Source: Chitinivibrionales bacterium
GTDB taxonomy: Bacteria; Fibrobacterota; Chitinivibrionia; Chitinivibrionales; WJKA01
NCBI GenBank assembly: GCA_014728215.1
Contig: WJLZ01000100.1
Coordinates: 1-39,135 of the forward strand
Direction: 5' to 3'
Length of the DNA: 39,135 nucleotides
Part shown: piece after piece, positions 8,142 through 16,698 of the stretch
Position numbering within the stretch: the stretch's first letter is position 1
Layout: each line of letters opens with the position of its first letter
Made by a program: the position numbers and the translations under genes
The notes under the pieces: generated by a model
The model's input: only the letters and a program-made list of their open reading frames with translations
The model's database searches: none
Told to the model about the DNA's origin: nothing

Positions 8142-9160
8142 TACAGTGAAACAACCGACCCTGTTCCGGCCGATTCATATACTGCCAGAATAATTTCCGT
8201 TGCCCGTGATGCTTCTTCACCATTTACAAAAGGAGCCCGGTTTTCTGCAACTGCTGCAACGAAATCCTGTATGGCCAGTTCATGAAGGGATGTATCGGCG
8301 ACTGCTGCCGATGACGCTCCTGAATGGGAGCTGAGATTGCCTGCAGCCCCGGGATTTTCGATACCATCGATATTCCACTCAACAATACTGTTATTTACCA
8401 GAATAAAAGAGCCTTTATCGGTGAAGACCTCGATACGGGGATTATAGCCGGGTTTGGTGATTGTTGATGCGGTGAGAGTGCCCAAAGCTCTATTTTCAAA
8501 CTCCATAATGCAGACCCCATGATCTTCAACCGCAATTGTATGCGCCAAGGTGGCGGTTTTTGCGATAATCGTTTTTGGTTTCCCGAAAAACCACCCCATC
8601 AGATCGATCGTATGGGCACCCTGTTGCATGAATGGCCCGCCACCGTCGATGTCCCAGGTCCCGCGCCAGTCGGCGCTGTCGTAATACTTTTGACCCCGGT
8701 AAAATTTTGCACTGACATCCACTGCAAGCACTTGCCCCAACGCTCCCCTTTCGAGCAATTCTTTTATCGCCTTATTAACAGGATGAAACCGATGCTGATA
8801 GGCGACCCCGAGGGTGACCCCGGTCTCTTTGCACGTAAGAATCATCCGCTCCATACTTTTCATGGAAATATCCAGCGGTTTTTCGGTCAAAACATGCTTT
8901 CCTAAAGCAGCGGCCACACAGGTATCCCGCCAGTGGAGACCGTTCGGGGTGGCAACAATGACACTTTCAAAATCACCCTCGATACCATCCATTCTATCAC
9001 TCGATTCGGGGATACCATGTTCACCTGCAAACGATTGGGCCCGTTCTTTGGAGCGGGACACGACTGCGGCTATTTCCGCATTCTCGCATTTCTTCGCTGC
9101 CTTTACATAGGTAACGGCAATATTACCTGTTCCGATAAGGGCAAATTTCATTGGCGACAT
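8141..9160 (-). CDS. Gfo/Idh/MocA-family oxidoreductase (second copy in window)
   Basis: The longest frame starts at 9193, but aaggatctgcat places the ribosome site directly before the ATG at 9160 (MSPMKFALIGTGN), so I choose 9160 (339 aa). The Rossmann motif ALIGTGNIAVTY opens the protein. The EKP signature appears as LTEKPLDIS, and DGGGPFMQQGAHTIDLMG supplies the conserved His/Asp pair in the C-terminal domain. The function is an NAD(P)-linked sugar or inositol dehydrogenase of unknown substrate. It is transcribed divergently from the SDR gene at 9339 and coupled to the flavoprotein gene through an overlapping stop/start. Confidence 0.9.
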   Translation of the reverse strand: MSPMKFALIGTGNIAVTYVKAAKKCENAEIAAVVSRSKERAQSFAGEHGIPESSDRMDGIEGDFESVIVATPNGLHWRDTCVAAALGKHVLTEKPLDISMKSMERMILTCKETGVTLGVAYQHRFHPVNKAIKELLERGALGQVLAVDVSAKFYRGQKYYDSADWRGTWDIDGGGPFMQQGAHTIDLMGWFFGKPKTIIAKTATLAHTIAVEDHGVCIMEFENRALGTLTASTITKPGYNPRIEVFTDKGSFILVNNSIVEWNIDGIENPGAAGNLSSHSGASSAAVADTSLHELAIQDFVAAVAENRAPFVNGEEASRATEIILAVYESAGTGSVVSL

Positions 9161-9338
9161 ATGCAGATCCTTCCCGGCTGAAAGGTGAAACAAGATAAAT
9201 AATATAGTTTTCAGAACAGCGAGTATTCCTGTAATCTTCGACGAAACATTTCCTCAAATCATCTTTCCTGCATCGATCATATTCATTTATTATTTTTAGC
9301 TGCTGTCTCGATAAATCTGATCGGCAAGGAGTATTATC

Positions 9339-10052
9339 ATGAATAAACACACCACTCTAATAACCGGCGCGAGCACGGGTATCGGCCGTGCAACGGCAGA
9401 GATGCTTTCAAAGCAGGACCATTTTATTATCGGCCTGGCCCGTCGTGAAGTACACGATTTTCCCGGCGAATACATTCAGGTCGATGTACTGGATGAAAAC
9501 GCTACAGCGGATGTTTTAAAAGATATTACTTCCCGCCATTCTGTCGACGGCCTGGTTAATAATGTTGGAATAGTCCGTCCGGCGCCTCTGGAAGAAATCA
9601 CCCTGAAAGATCTTCGTGATGTCTATGAAGTCAACGTACGGGTTGCGGTACAATGCATGCAGGCGGTTGCACCGGCCATGAAAGAAAAGAATTATGGACG
9701 GGTGGTTAATATTGCCAGCCTGGTGACTTCCGGCGTCCCCTATCGGGGCGTGTATGCCTCGGCAAAATCAGGGTTGGTAAGTTTTACCCAGACCTGGGCC
9801 CTTGAGCTGGCCCGGTATGGAATTACGGTCAACGCGATTTCTCCCGGACCAACCGCAACCGAAATGTTCAACCGGAATAACCCGGTGGGCAGTGAGGGCT
9901 ACCAACGATATACGAACATGACTGCCATGAAACGGGTAGCGCCGCCCGAGGAAATCGCCTGTACCATATGTTTTTTCATGAGTGAAGGAGCTTCATTTGT
10001 AACCGGACAGCACCTTTATGTTGATGGCGGAGCATCGGTAGGACCGAGTTAG
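9339..10052 (+). CDS. Short-chain dehydrogenase/reductase (FabG-like SDR)
   Basis: The 237-aa classical SDR starts after a strong aaggag site. The cofactor motif TGASTGIG is at residues 9-16, and the NNAG motif appears as NNVG (74-77). The catalytic Ser is likely S127 (NIAS), with Y139 and K143 in YASAK. The C-terminal PG motif (ISPGPTATEMF) and the VTGQHLYVDGG end are typical of FabG-type enzymes. The loop between Ser and Tyr is one residue shorter than in FabG. It stands alone between a divergent dehydrogenase operon and convergent minus-strand genes. It is therefore more likely a sugar or alcohol dehydrogenase than the fatty-acid synthase FabG, although sequence alone cannot decide. Confidence 0.9.
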   Translation: MNKHTTLITGASTGIGRATAEMLSKQDHFIIGLARREVHDFPGEYIQVDVLDENATADVLKDITSRHSVDGLVNNVGIVRPAPLEEITLKDLRDVYEVNVRVAVQCMQAVAPAMKEKNYGRVVNIASLVTSGVPYRGVYASAKSGLVSFTQTWALELARYGITVNAISPGPTATEMFNRNNPVGSEGYQRYTNMTAMKRVAPPEEIACTICFFMSEGASFVTGQHLYVDGGASVGPS

Positions 10053-10071
10053 CGTAAACCCGAAATTCACC

Positions 10072-10782
10072 CTACCATGCGTAGTTCATTGCAAGGTTTA
10101 CATATACCGGCGCTCCGCTGTAGGTAATTTGAAAGCGCTCGTCAACCCGCATGCCGGTACGGAGGTTTACTCCCCATTTTTGTAGGAAAACAATGCCGCC
10201 TCTGATTCCGAAATCGAATTTTCCCCCGGCACTCCCGTACCAACCGTCAACGACATCTTCGTAAACATTTTTTTTATACTTTTCGGAATGAGCGCTATGG
10301 GTCAACATGAACCAGGCAAAAGAAGCTTCGAGGGCGATATAGAAGTCTTCATGATAGAACCCGGGCAACAATCCCTCCTCAAGAGTGATCGTATGGTCGG
10401 CCGCGACCCAGTTTTCCTGACGCATGAGCCGGGTGGTAAATGAATTGACAAATTTCAGATTATTATACTGATACACAGGAACCATTGCTCCGGCTTCCAT
10501 AATGTAATTCTGTCCGGTCATAAGCATTACCGGTGTTGTAAAATCAGCCGAGAGAGTCAGAGGCCATTTATTCTCACCCAGAAAAAGAACACGAGCATAT
10601 CCTACATTCAATGTGAAGGAGGGATCGAAATTGAAACCGAACAGAAAGCTGTTGGGAAAAACTCCTGCGGGATGGTGAATGCCCTTGGGAAAGACAGAAA
10701 CACTGCCTGTCAAAATAGCGAGGAGCATTAAAATAATGAGATGATTACTACAGTATTTTTTTAAAATATTTACCACAATCAT
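10072..10782 (-). CDS. Exported outer-membrane beta-barrel-like protein, unknown function
   Basis: The 236-aa protein has a hydrophobic signal sequence (about residues 14-30) and then alternating aromatic/glycine strands (for example FLFGFNFDPSFTLNVGYARVLFLG). It finishes in YVNLAMNYAW, a C-terminal aromatic strand as used for BAM recognition. I recognise no family. It lies 21 bp downstream of the lipoprotein hydrolase gene on the same strand, so the two are probably one transcription unit. Its 3' end is only 19 bp from the convergent SDR gene, with no obvious terminator. The barrel assignment is inferred from composition and pattern. Confidence 0.6.
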   Translation of the reverse strand: MIVVNILKKYCSNHLIILMLLAILTGSVSVFPKGIHHPAGVFPNSFLFGFNFDPSFTLNVGYARVLFLGENKWPLTLSADFTTPVMLMTGQNYIMEAGAMVPVYQYNNLKFVNSFTTRLMRQENWVAADHTITLEEGLLPGFYHEDFYIALEASFAWFMLTHSAHSEKYKKNVYEDVVDGWYGSAGGKFDFGIRGGIVFLQKWGVNLRTGMRVDERFQITYSGAPVYVNLAMNYAW

Positions 10783-10803
10783 TTTTTATGGTATCCGGGA
10801 TTA

Positions 10804-11766
10804 TTATTGACGGATAAATTGTCTGATTTTCGATGCAACTTTTTCATGCTGTATCCATCCGATATCATGCCCTGCGCTGTCTATTTCCACACTCTGATAA
10901 TTGGAAAAAAAGTCCATCTGTTTTTTCTGAAATTCACGGCCGAAAACGTTATCATCCGAGCCGGAAATAAAAAGGACCGGCCGGGTAAATGAATCGAGTC
11001 CATCGGTAAAATCAAAATCCAGATACCCGTTTTTGTCGGCAAGAAGAACCGCATTGCACATACCGCCTCCTCTCACTGAAGGCACAGGATCGTATTTGCT
11101 GCAATTATATGTCCGTGGAAGCAGCTCGGGCATGATCGTTTTAAACATATAGTCCAGTTTTTCATGTGATGTCCCCACTGTCATAAACTGACTGTTCCAG
11201 AGTACTGTATGAAGACGGGGGTCTGAAAGCGGCGGATAGGACAACGGCCATTCATCACTGGTAAAAGGACCGCTTGCAATAAGAATTGCCTTGTCGACGT
11301 TGTCGGGATGCTCTGAAATATATGCCGCCGCATACATCCCGCCCCAGGAATGCCCCACAAGATATACCTGTTGATTTGCCGATTCCTGATAATGATCAAT
11401 CAGTTGGTGAAGATCTTCAATGTATAAATCGATGGTGATTTCTTCTTTATCATGACGACGGGACAATCCGGTGCTCCGCTGGTCCCAGAAAACACAGAAA
11501 TATGAGTCTTGAAGCGTATCAAGGCGGGTGAGATAACGGAAATCCAATCCCGGACCGCCATGGAGGAAGATAATAATATCATCGACCGGATCGCCGAACG
11601 TTTCTACATAAAGCTTTGTATCGTTTATGCGTAAGGAAGATAAATCAGGATCGTCATCCACCGTAGGCGGCACTAAATTACCCGGCTCCCCCGGATCGAG
11701 GATCGTGCAGGAAAAAACCAGTAGAAAAGGTACTATAATAAATTTTAAATGTCTGATACGGAACAT
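10804..11766 (-). CDS. Alpha/beta-hydrolase lipoprotein, proline iminopeptidase-like
   Basis: This 320-aa protein has a lipoprotein signal (LVFSC, Cys20) and therefore a membrane-anchored periplasmic or surface location. The alpha/beta-hydrolase elements are in order: oxyanion motif HGGPG (69-73), DQRSTG (95-100), nucleophile elbow GHSWGG with S140, acid D271 or D272 in SGSDDN, and H300 in SAGH. HGGPG plus DQRxxG is the signature of the proline iminopeptidase/S33 group, although many members are general esterases or aminopeptidases. The acidic, proline-rich linker at 22-42 fits a surface tether. The start has only a weak ribosome site (aaggcg, distant). It is followed 21 bp later by the barrel-like gene. 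Confidence 0.82.
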   Translation of the reverse strand: MFRIRHLKFIIVPFLLVFSCTILDPGEPGNLVPPTVDDDPDLSSLRINDTKLYVETFGDPVDDIIIFLHGGPGLDFRYLTRLDTLQDSYFCVFWDQRSTGLSRRHDKEEITIDLYIEDLHQLIDHYQESANQQVYLVGHSWGGMYAAAYISEHPDNVDKAILIASGPFTSDEWPLSYPPLSDPRLHTVLWNSQFMTVGTSHEKLDYMFKTIMPELLPRTYNCSKYDPVPSVRGGGMCNAVLLADKNGYLDFDFTDGLDSFTRPVLFISGSDDNVFGREFQKKQMDFFSNYQSVEIDSAGHDIGWIQHEKVASKIRQFIRQ

Positions 11767-11986
11767 ACCGGTGATTAATTCGCCTTAAAATCAATCAATA
11801 AGTATAGTATTTATTGATTCAGAAAGTTATTAAATATATTCTTACAGAAGGACTTTACTTTGCAGTAAGCCGGGCAGCAGATCTGCCTACACCAACATAT
11901 GAGCTATTATAGAATATAATAAAAAAACGGACAAAAAAATGGAAAATATTTCACGAAGATGTTTTTTGCTGCAATCGGCGAGGCTA

Positions 11987-13189
11987 TCATCCCAGAAGGC
12001 TTTTCAGTCCGAAAAAAAGTCCGAAAAGCGCCAAGCCCATACTGACCGGCACAGTGATCCGGCTATAATACCACTCTTTTTTCCAAAACCATACCGTTAA
12101 AGCTGCACCTGCACATAAAATCATTGCTATACCTCCGATACTTCCCAGCGAATAGGCGCCGGCAACCACCAGAGGACTATCGGTACCAAGCATGAACGGC
12201 GTGAGCAAGGTCGCCGAATAATAGCCGTGAAGGAACCCGAAGAGGGGCAGGAAAACGAGACGGGCATGGGAAAGTTTCCGGCTGAAAACGTTTTCGATAC
12301 CCACGGCGGCCGCAGAAAAGGCCACCAATGCTTCGGCATGATTGATTGAGATCGACAGGCCACCCCCTGTTACCAGGAAAAGAGCGAAAATATACGCTCC
12401 GGCAAAGAGTCCCACCTGACGGGCAACCATGCCTGCATTAACGGCGATAAACAGAAGTGCCAGAACAAAGAGCACATGCTCTTTCCCCGATGGAATAATA
12501 TTGAAAAATCCCAGATGAATAAATTTTGCAAAACGGGCTTGTGCCGCCACGGTGACCAATGAATCGAATGAAACATCATCCTTTGCCGATTTCATATCCG
12601 TTTGAATCACCGGCATTCCATTTTCGAGCTTCAGAAAGGTTCTGGAACCATCCTTTGCAAGGCGTAATGAAGCCCGCTCCTTTCCGGGAAGATGCAAAAA
12701 AACACCCACCAGAGGGAGCTGCTTGAGTTCGCGGATTGCCACGGGAGTGTTCGCTAATTCATAATCCGATGAAAGCGTATTGAGCTCTATACCCAGCCGC
12801 TGTGCATCGGTTGGTATGGGAAATTTTACTTTCACCGGGAAAACCGGAAACATCTCCCCAGCCTCCACCTCCTCGATTGTTTTGCCGAACTCAAAGGTAA
12901 TATAGGAAACCGGCTCACCATCAAGCGTGAAAAGAATACTTTTCTTAAGATATTCAAGGATCGTGGGCATCCGTGAAGCGATGACATCTCTTCTCAATGA
13001 GATATCATCGGGTAAAAGCCCCATACGATAGAGACTTACTTCAGCATCGATAATGAGTTTGGTCTCAACCGGAGTGGTATCGAAATACAAATGAATGGAA
13101 TTAACAACAACATCGTGGCCAAACCCGGGGATAGCCAGTAGAAAGAAAAGAAACAGAGAAGCGATTTTTTTTGTGATCGTTCGGTGCAC
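11987..13189 (-). CDS. HupE/UreJ_2-like membrane protein with large periplasmic N-domain
   Basis: The protein has 400 aa and starts at GTG (13189), preceded by aggatc. A signal peptide (about 1-24) is followed by a roughly 190-residue extracytoplasmic beta-rich domain. A C-terminal block of about six transmembrane helices starts near residue 225. That block carries HupE/UreJ-type motifs: HLGFFNIIPSGKEHVLFVLALL (His225, His238), a HAEALVAFSAAAVGIEN helix and LFGFLHGYYSA (His321). Conserved intramembrane histidines in this family are thought to handle Ni, Co or other metals. It is the last gene of the metal-uptake operon, 12 bp after the binding-protein gene. Which metal is carried, and whether this protein acts as a permease or as a partner of the ABC transporter, is unknown. 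Confidence 0.8.
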   Translation of the reverse strand: MHRTITKKIASLFLFFLLAIPGFGHDVVVNSIHLYFDTTPVETKLIIDAEVSLYRMGLLPDDISLRRDVIASRMPTILEYLKKSILFTLDGEPVSYITFEFGKTIEEVEAGEMFPVFPVKVKFPIPTDAQRLGIELNTLSSDYELANTPVAIRELKQLPLVGVFLHLPGKERASLRLAKDGSRTFLKLENGMPVIQTDMKSAKDDVSFDSLVTVAAQARFAKFIHLGFFNIIPSGKEHVLFVLALLFIAVNAGMVARQVGLFAGAYIFALFLVTGGGLSISINHAEALVAFSAAAVGIENVFSRKLSHARLVFLPLFGFLHGYYSATLLTPFMLGTDSPLVVAGAYSLGSIGGIAMILCAGAALTVWFWKKEWYYSRITVPVSMGLALFGLFFGLKSLLG

Positions 13190-13201
13190 CGGTACCAGAT
13201 C

Positions 13202-14119
13202 CTAGTTGAAAGCGTTACTGATATTCTCTATATTGCGATTCATGATTTTCATATAATCGAGTCCCTTCTCGCGTTCCTTGCGACCAAGTAATTCGCAAGG
13301 GCTGAAGAGGATACTTGTAAGGCCGCATTTTTCGGAAATATGTTTTTTAACATTCTCTTCCGGCGGGCCTTCCCAGACAAGGTAGCGGGCATGTGTCTTA
13401 GAGACAATGGTTGCAATGTCCTTTACATGTTCGTGTGAAGGCATCTTTTCAGGGTCGAGATCGAGATTGATTATGCTCCATTTATAACGGCGGGCAATGT
13501 AATTGTATGCAGGATGAGACATAAGCAAGGGGATTTCGTTTTTCCCTAAAGCTTTAAGTTTTTTATCGAGATTATCCAGGTCATCGATGAGGGAACGAAA
13601 CCGCCCGGCAAGAGTTTCTTTCTTTTCCGGAAGCAGCTCGATGAGCGCCTCCTGAATCCGCTCAGCCTGAACTTTCGCGTACACCGGATCCAGCCAGGTG
13701 TGTCCGTCAAGTCCTTCGTGGGCATGTTCGCCGCCGGGACCATGACTGTGCGTCACCGCTTTTTCATAGGTGATAAATTCATTTTTTAAAGGAGATGCGG
13801 TAACAACGACCTTTTCCCGGGGAAGCGTCACCATATCAACCCATTCTTCGAACCCCGCTCCATTGAGAACAATCAGATCGGCATTGTGGTATTTCCGGAT
13901 TATTTCCCTCGGAGGAAGCCAGAAAATGGGGTCTTCATTTTCAGGAACAGGGTTTACAACAGCAACATCATTTCCCCCGATCCTTTGGGTGAAATACTGT
14001 GTCGGATAAAAAGTTGTATATACAACCGGTTTTTCATTCTTTGGTCCTGCCTGCAGCGAAAACAGGATACCCGCCGAACCCGCAATGAGCATAAATCTCC
14101 AAATCTGCCGTACAAACAT
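13202..14119 (-). CDS. ZnuA-like metal-binding periplasmic protein (cluster A-I) with altered ligands
   Basis: The 305-aa protein starts after a strong aaaaggag site and has a signal sequence (about 1-24). The family features are clear: YTTFYPTQYFTQRIGG at the start, a His-rich loop at 123-140 (H124, H126, H132, H134), ligand H140 in GHTWLDP, ligand H202 in SHPAY and the C-terminal NIENI helix. The usual first ligand motif DPH is DPI (residues 63-65), and the late DP position reads SP (273-274). Two of the four typical coordination positions are therefore changed. It probably still binds a transition metal, perhaps with the His-rich loop helping, but specificity may differ from Zn or Mn. It lies between the FtsX-type permease and the HupE-like protein, with no ZnuB or ZnuC nearby. 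Confidence 0.87.
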   Translation of the reverse strand: MFVRQIWRFMLIAGSAGILFSLQAGPKNEKPVVYTTFYPTQYFTQRIGGNDVAVVNPVPENEDPIFWLPPREIIRKYHNADLIVLNGAGFEEWVDMVTLPREKVVVTASPLKNEFITYEKAVTHSHGPGGEHAHEGLDGHTWLDPVYAKVQAERIQEALIELLPEKKETLAGRFRSLIDDLDNLDKKLKALGKNEIPLLMSHPAYNYIARRYKWSIINLDLDPEKMPSHEHVKDIATIVSKTHARYLVWEGPPEENVKKHISEKCGLTSILFSPCELLGRKEREKGLDYMKIMNRNIENISNAFN

Positions 14120-14134
14120 TGTCTCCGACTCCTT

Positions 14135-15349
14135 TTAAAGAATTGTGATAACCAGAGGAATAACCCTGACAAGGGCGAGTGCCCCGATAAGGGCGATAAT
14201 TCCACCTGCCATGCATATAGCGAGAATTTCTCCCGCCACCAGCACACCAACCGTCCATCGGGAACAGCCGATCTTATGCAGCACCGAGAATTCTCTTTTC
14301 CGTAAACGATAGGAAAGCGTAAACACAAGAGCGGTCAAGCAGACCATTGACGCCAGCACAACCGCAAAATTGGCATCAAAAAATCGCTTGATTCTGAAAA
14401 CAAATCCCATAAGCTCTTCAATGACTATCTCCGGCACAAGTGCATCCCTGGTCTCATGGACCGTAAACCTTCCCCGGGCAATGGTATACATCTTCGCGCT
14501 TTCGGGAACCAGGATGCAGGAGGTTGCCGGAAAATGCTCTCGGTCACCATGGAAATGGAAGGTTTTACGATTGGCAGCGGTGATCTCCTGATATTGGATC
14601 ACCTTCGATGTGCCGACAACGTTTGTATCACTACTGCGCATTTTATCAACAATGGCGGGATCCTGTATCGCGGTCAGGTCCTCATGACCGTGGCCGATCC
14701 CCTCAATCACCCATGCTGTTTTCAGGTCCACAAAGACAGCCATGTCGTCGGGAGAATCGCATTTTTCGAGGATACCCACCACCGGCATTTTGAGCTGATA
14801 GGTCCGGGCCTGATCATACAAGGTTTTCGGATTCGAGACAAGATAATCTCCAATGCCGACGCCCGTTTTTTCCGCAAACTCCTTCCCTACGACAGCATCA
14901 CCCAGATAGAGAGGAAAAGAGCCCTCGTTGGCATCAATATCCCGGAATTCGAAATAGGACAATTCGGTTCCCACGATGGGGGCCGAAATGGCGGCTGTTA
15001 CCGGTGATGTTTCGTTCGCAAAAGGCCGGGCAGTAAAGCGTACATGAAGCGGAATCACCGTGCCCCACCCCTGATCTCTGATATAATCGATATCGGCCAT
15101 TGAAATTGACCGGTTATAATCGGTGGAGAAATAGAGCGATTTGAGAACCAGATCGTACCGGTCCCCCTTTGCGCCGATAATCAACGGCGTTTTCTGCGCC
15201 CGAATCATCAGTACCCGGTTGTAATGATTGACAAGAAAGGTGATTGCCACAGGCAGCAAAAAGAGTATCCCCAGAGAAAGAATCAGCACAAGAGTCTTTC
15301 CCCAGTGATACATCATATACCGTCCGGTAAGGTGAAAAAGTCCTCTCAT
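14135..15349 (-). CDS. FtsX/MacB-type ABC transporter permease of the metal operon
   Basis: This 404-aa protein has one N-terminal transmembrane helix (about 17-40), a large periplasmic domain (about 45-310) and three C-terminal helices separated by the LRKREFSVLHKIGCSR coupling segment. This is the topology of LolC/MacB/FtsX permeases, not of ZnuB. The start ATG overlaps the ATPase stop (ATGA). The periplasmic domain opens with TPLIIGAKGDRYDLVLKSL. It also has a His-containing stretch (GIGHGHED, and FHFHGDREH near the end), which could touch metal handed over by the binding protein. The pairing of a mechanotransmission-type ABC unit with a metal-binding protein recalls the Vibrio ZrgABCDE zinc system; this comparison is from memory and is an inference. 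Confidence 0.85.
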   Translation of the reverse strand: MRGLFHLTGRYMMYHWGKTLVLILSLGILFLLPVAITFLVNHYNRVLMIRAQKTPLIIGAKGDRYDLVLKSLYFSTDYNRSISMADIDYIRDQGWGTVIPLHVRFTARPFANETSPVTAAISAPIVGTELSYFEFRDIDANEGSFPLYLGDAVVGKEFAEKTGVGIGDYLVSNPKTLYDQARTYQLKMPVVGILEKCDSPDDMAVFVDLKTAWVIEGIGHGHEDLTAIQDPAIVDKMRSSDTNVVGTSKVIQYQEITAANRKTFHFHGDREHFPATSCILVPESAKMYTIARGRFTVHETRDALVPEIVIEELMGFVFRIKRFFDANFAVVLASMVCLTALVFTLSYRLRKREFSVLHKIGCSRWTVGVLVAGEILAICMAGGIIALIGALALVRVIPLVITIL

Positions 15350-16017
15350 GCCCTTTCTCCCTTTAGTAACGAAGTAAAATCAACAACCCTGTCGAACCTG
15401 TCTAAAAGGGAATGATCGTGCGTGACCATACAGAATGTACATCTCCTGTGTGTCACCTGGTCCTCCAAAAGCTCCATGATATGAAGCGCCGTGTTTGGAT
15501 CAAGGTTCCCGGTCGGCTCATCGGCTAAAATCAGTGATGGATTATTGATCAAGGCTCTGCACAATGCCACCCGTTGCCGCTCTCCCTGAGAGATGCGCTC
15601 CGGATATTTATCCAAAAGGGCCGCAACGCCCACAGACTCTGCAACGGAAACGACCCTGTCGCCGCTCTTTGCGGGTACGTTCGTTTGGTCGGAAACATAG
15701 AGCGGAAGAAGGATATTTTCATAACAGGTCAGATATTCCAGAAGTTCGAATTCCTGAAAAACAAAACCGATATTCGCAATGCGGAAATTCCGTTTCTCTT
15801 TGTCGGGTAAGGATGAAAACACTTGGTTATCACATCTGATTGTCCCCTTTTGCGGAGACAAAATACCGGCTATCAGGTACAGTAATGTTGTTTTGCCGCA
15901 CCCCGAAGGGCCCACGATTGCGGTTTTACTTCCCTGAGGAATAGTTATTTCGGGAACATGAATGCTGAAGCTGCCGGGTGAATAGGAAAAAGAGGCATCC
16001 TTTACCGTTATCATCAT
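15346..16017 (-). CDS. ABC transporter ATP-binding protein (LolD/MacB-type) of the metal operon
   Basis: The 223-aa nucleotide-binding domain has Walker A GPSGCGKT (36-43), Q-loop Q88 in FVFQEF, signature ISQGERQR (142-149), Walker B LILADEPTGNLD (162-173) and switch H200 (VTHDHS). The signature is a variant: the usual second residue pair SG of LSGGQ is SQ, leaving ISQGE. The ERQRVALCRAL continuation and DEPTGNLD are diagnostic of the LolD/MacB/FtsE subfamily rather than of ZnuC. It starts 2 bp after the upstream gene and overlaps the permease gene by 4 bp, so it is tightly coupled. It powers the permease at 14135-15349. Confidence 0.92.
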   Translation of the reverse strand: MMITVKDASFSYSPGSFSIHVPEITIPQGSKTAIVGPSGCGKTTLLYLIAGILSPQKGTIRCDNQVFSSLPDKEKRNFRIANIGFVFQEFELLEYLTCYENILLPLYVSDQTNVPAKSGDRVVSVAESVGVAALLDKYPERISQGERQRVALCRALINNPSLILADEPTGNLDPNTALHIMELLEDQVTHRRCTFCMVTHDHSLLDRFDRVVDFTSLLKGERA

Positions 16018-16019
16018 GG

Positions 16020-16649
16020 TTAATTAAATTCCCTCCGTCTGTGGAGCGTATCTCTGGTATTTTCCTGAAGAAAAATCTCCAGACTGTCGGTCATGGTATT
16101 TGTCCAATCCCTGTCGACCCGTTTCTGCGACAGGATCGTATTATCGACTATTTTCCATACCGCATCATTTAAAACCAGGGTATAGACCCCTTCGTACCGG
16201 TTTGTTCGTGGATGAAAATGGCCCCAATGTTTGAGAATACTGTTGACTTCCCAGGTACACCGGATCCCGAAGGAGGGCTTTGAGCTTTTTTTCGACCTCT
16301 CTGTTTCAATGAGTTCTGAAGAGAGAATATCGACCGAAAATATTTTTGTGAGCGCCCCCTGATGTTCTTCCCGAAGCACAAGGCCCTCATAGACTTCGGT
16401 ATACACCTTTGTCAGCAGCTCGCCGTCAATACTCTTACTCAAGGCATCGTAGATTTCACTCTCGGTCGAATAATCGAATGCGCTGTAGATGTTCCGGTGA
16501 AGGGCTTTGAATATGGCCCGGGCTTCGTGCGGTGAGGCCTTTATAAGCGATGACCGCTTCAGCTCAAGCCGGCTGTCGACATAAAACAGGAGCGGGAGCC
16601 CAAGAGCGAGTACCAGGAAAAGGATTATTGCTTTATGAACAGTAGCCAT
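16020..16649 (-). CDS. Membrane-anchored periplasmic protein, first gene of metal operon, unknown family
   Basis: The 209-aa protein has one N-terminal hydrophobic anchor (about 6-24) and a mixed alpha/beta soluble domain. Near residues 130-175 it contains a Trp/His-rich segment (TWEVNSILKHWGHFHPRTN) followed by DAVWKIVDN, resembling an NTF2-like fold with a His cluster H140/H143/H145. I recall comparable W-GH-H-R-N segments in proteins encoded beside HupE-like and metal ABC genes, which would suit metal handling, but no named family is certain. It is separated by 2 bp from the ATPase gene. The ribosome site before the ATG is weak. A strong inverted repeat lies about 50 bp upstream and may control the operon. 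Confidence 0.62.
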   Translation of the reverse strand: MATVHKAIILFLVLALGLPLLFYVDSRLELKRSSLIKASPHEARAIFKALHRNIYSAFDYSTESEIYDALSKSIDGELLTKVYTEVYEGLVLREEHQGALTKIFSVDILSSELIETERSKKSSKPSFGIRCTWEVNSILKHWGHFHPRTNRYEGVYTLVLNDAVWKIVDNTILSQKRVDRDWTNTMTDSLEIFLQENTRDTLHRRREFN

Positions 16650-16698
16650 GGAAACTGGAATTTATTATTCTATACCGCTTATTGAGTACTCCACTACT

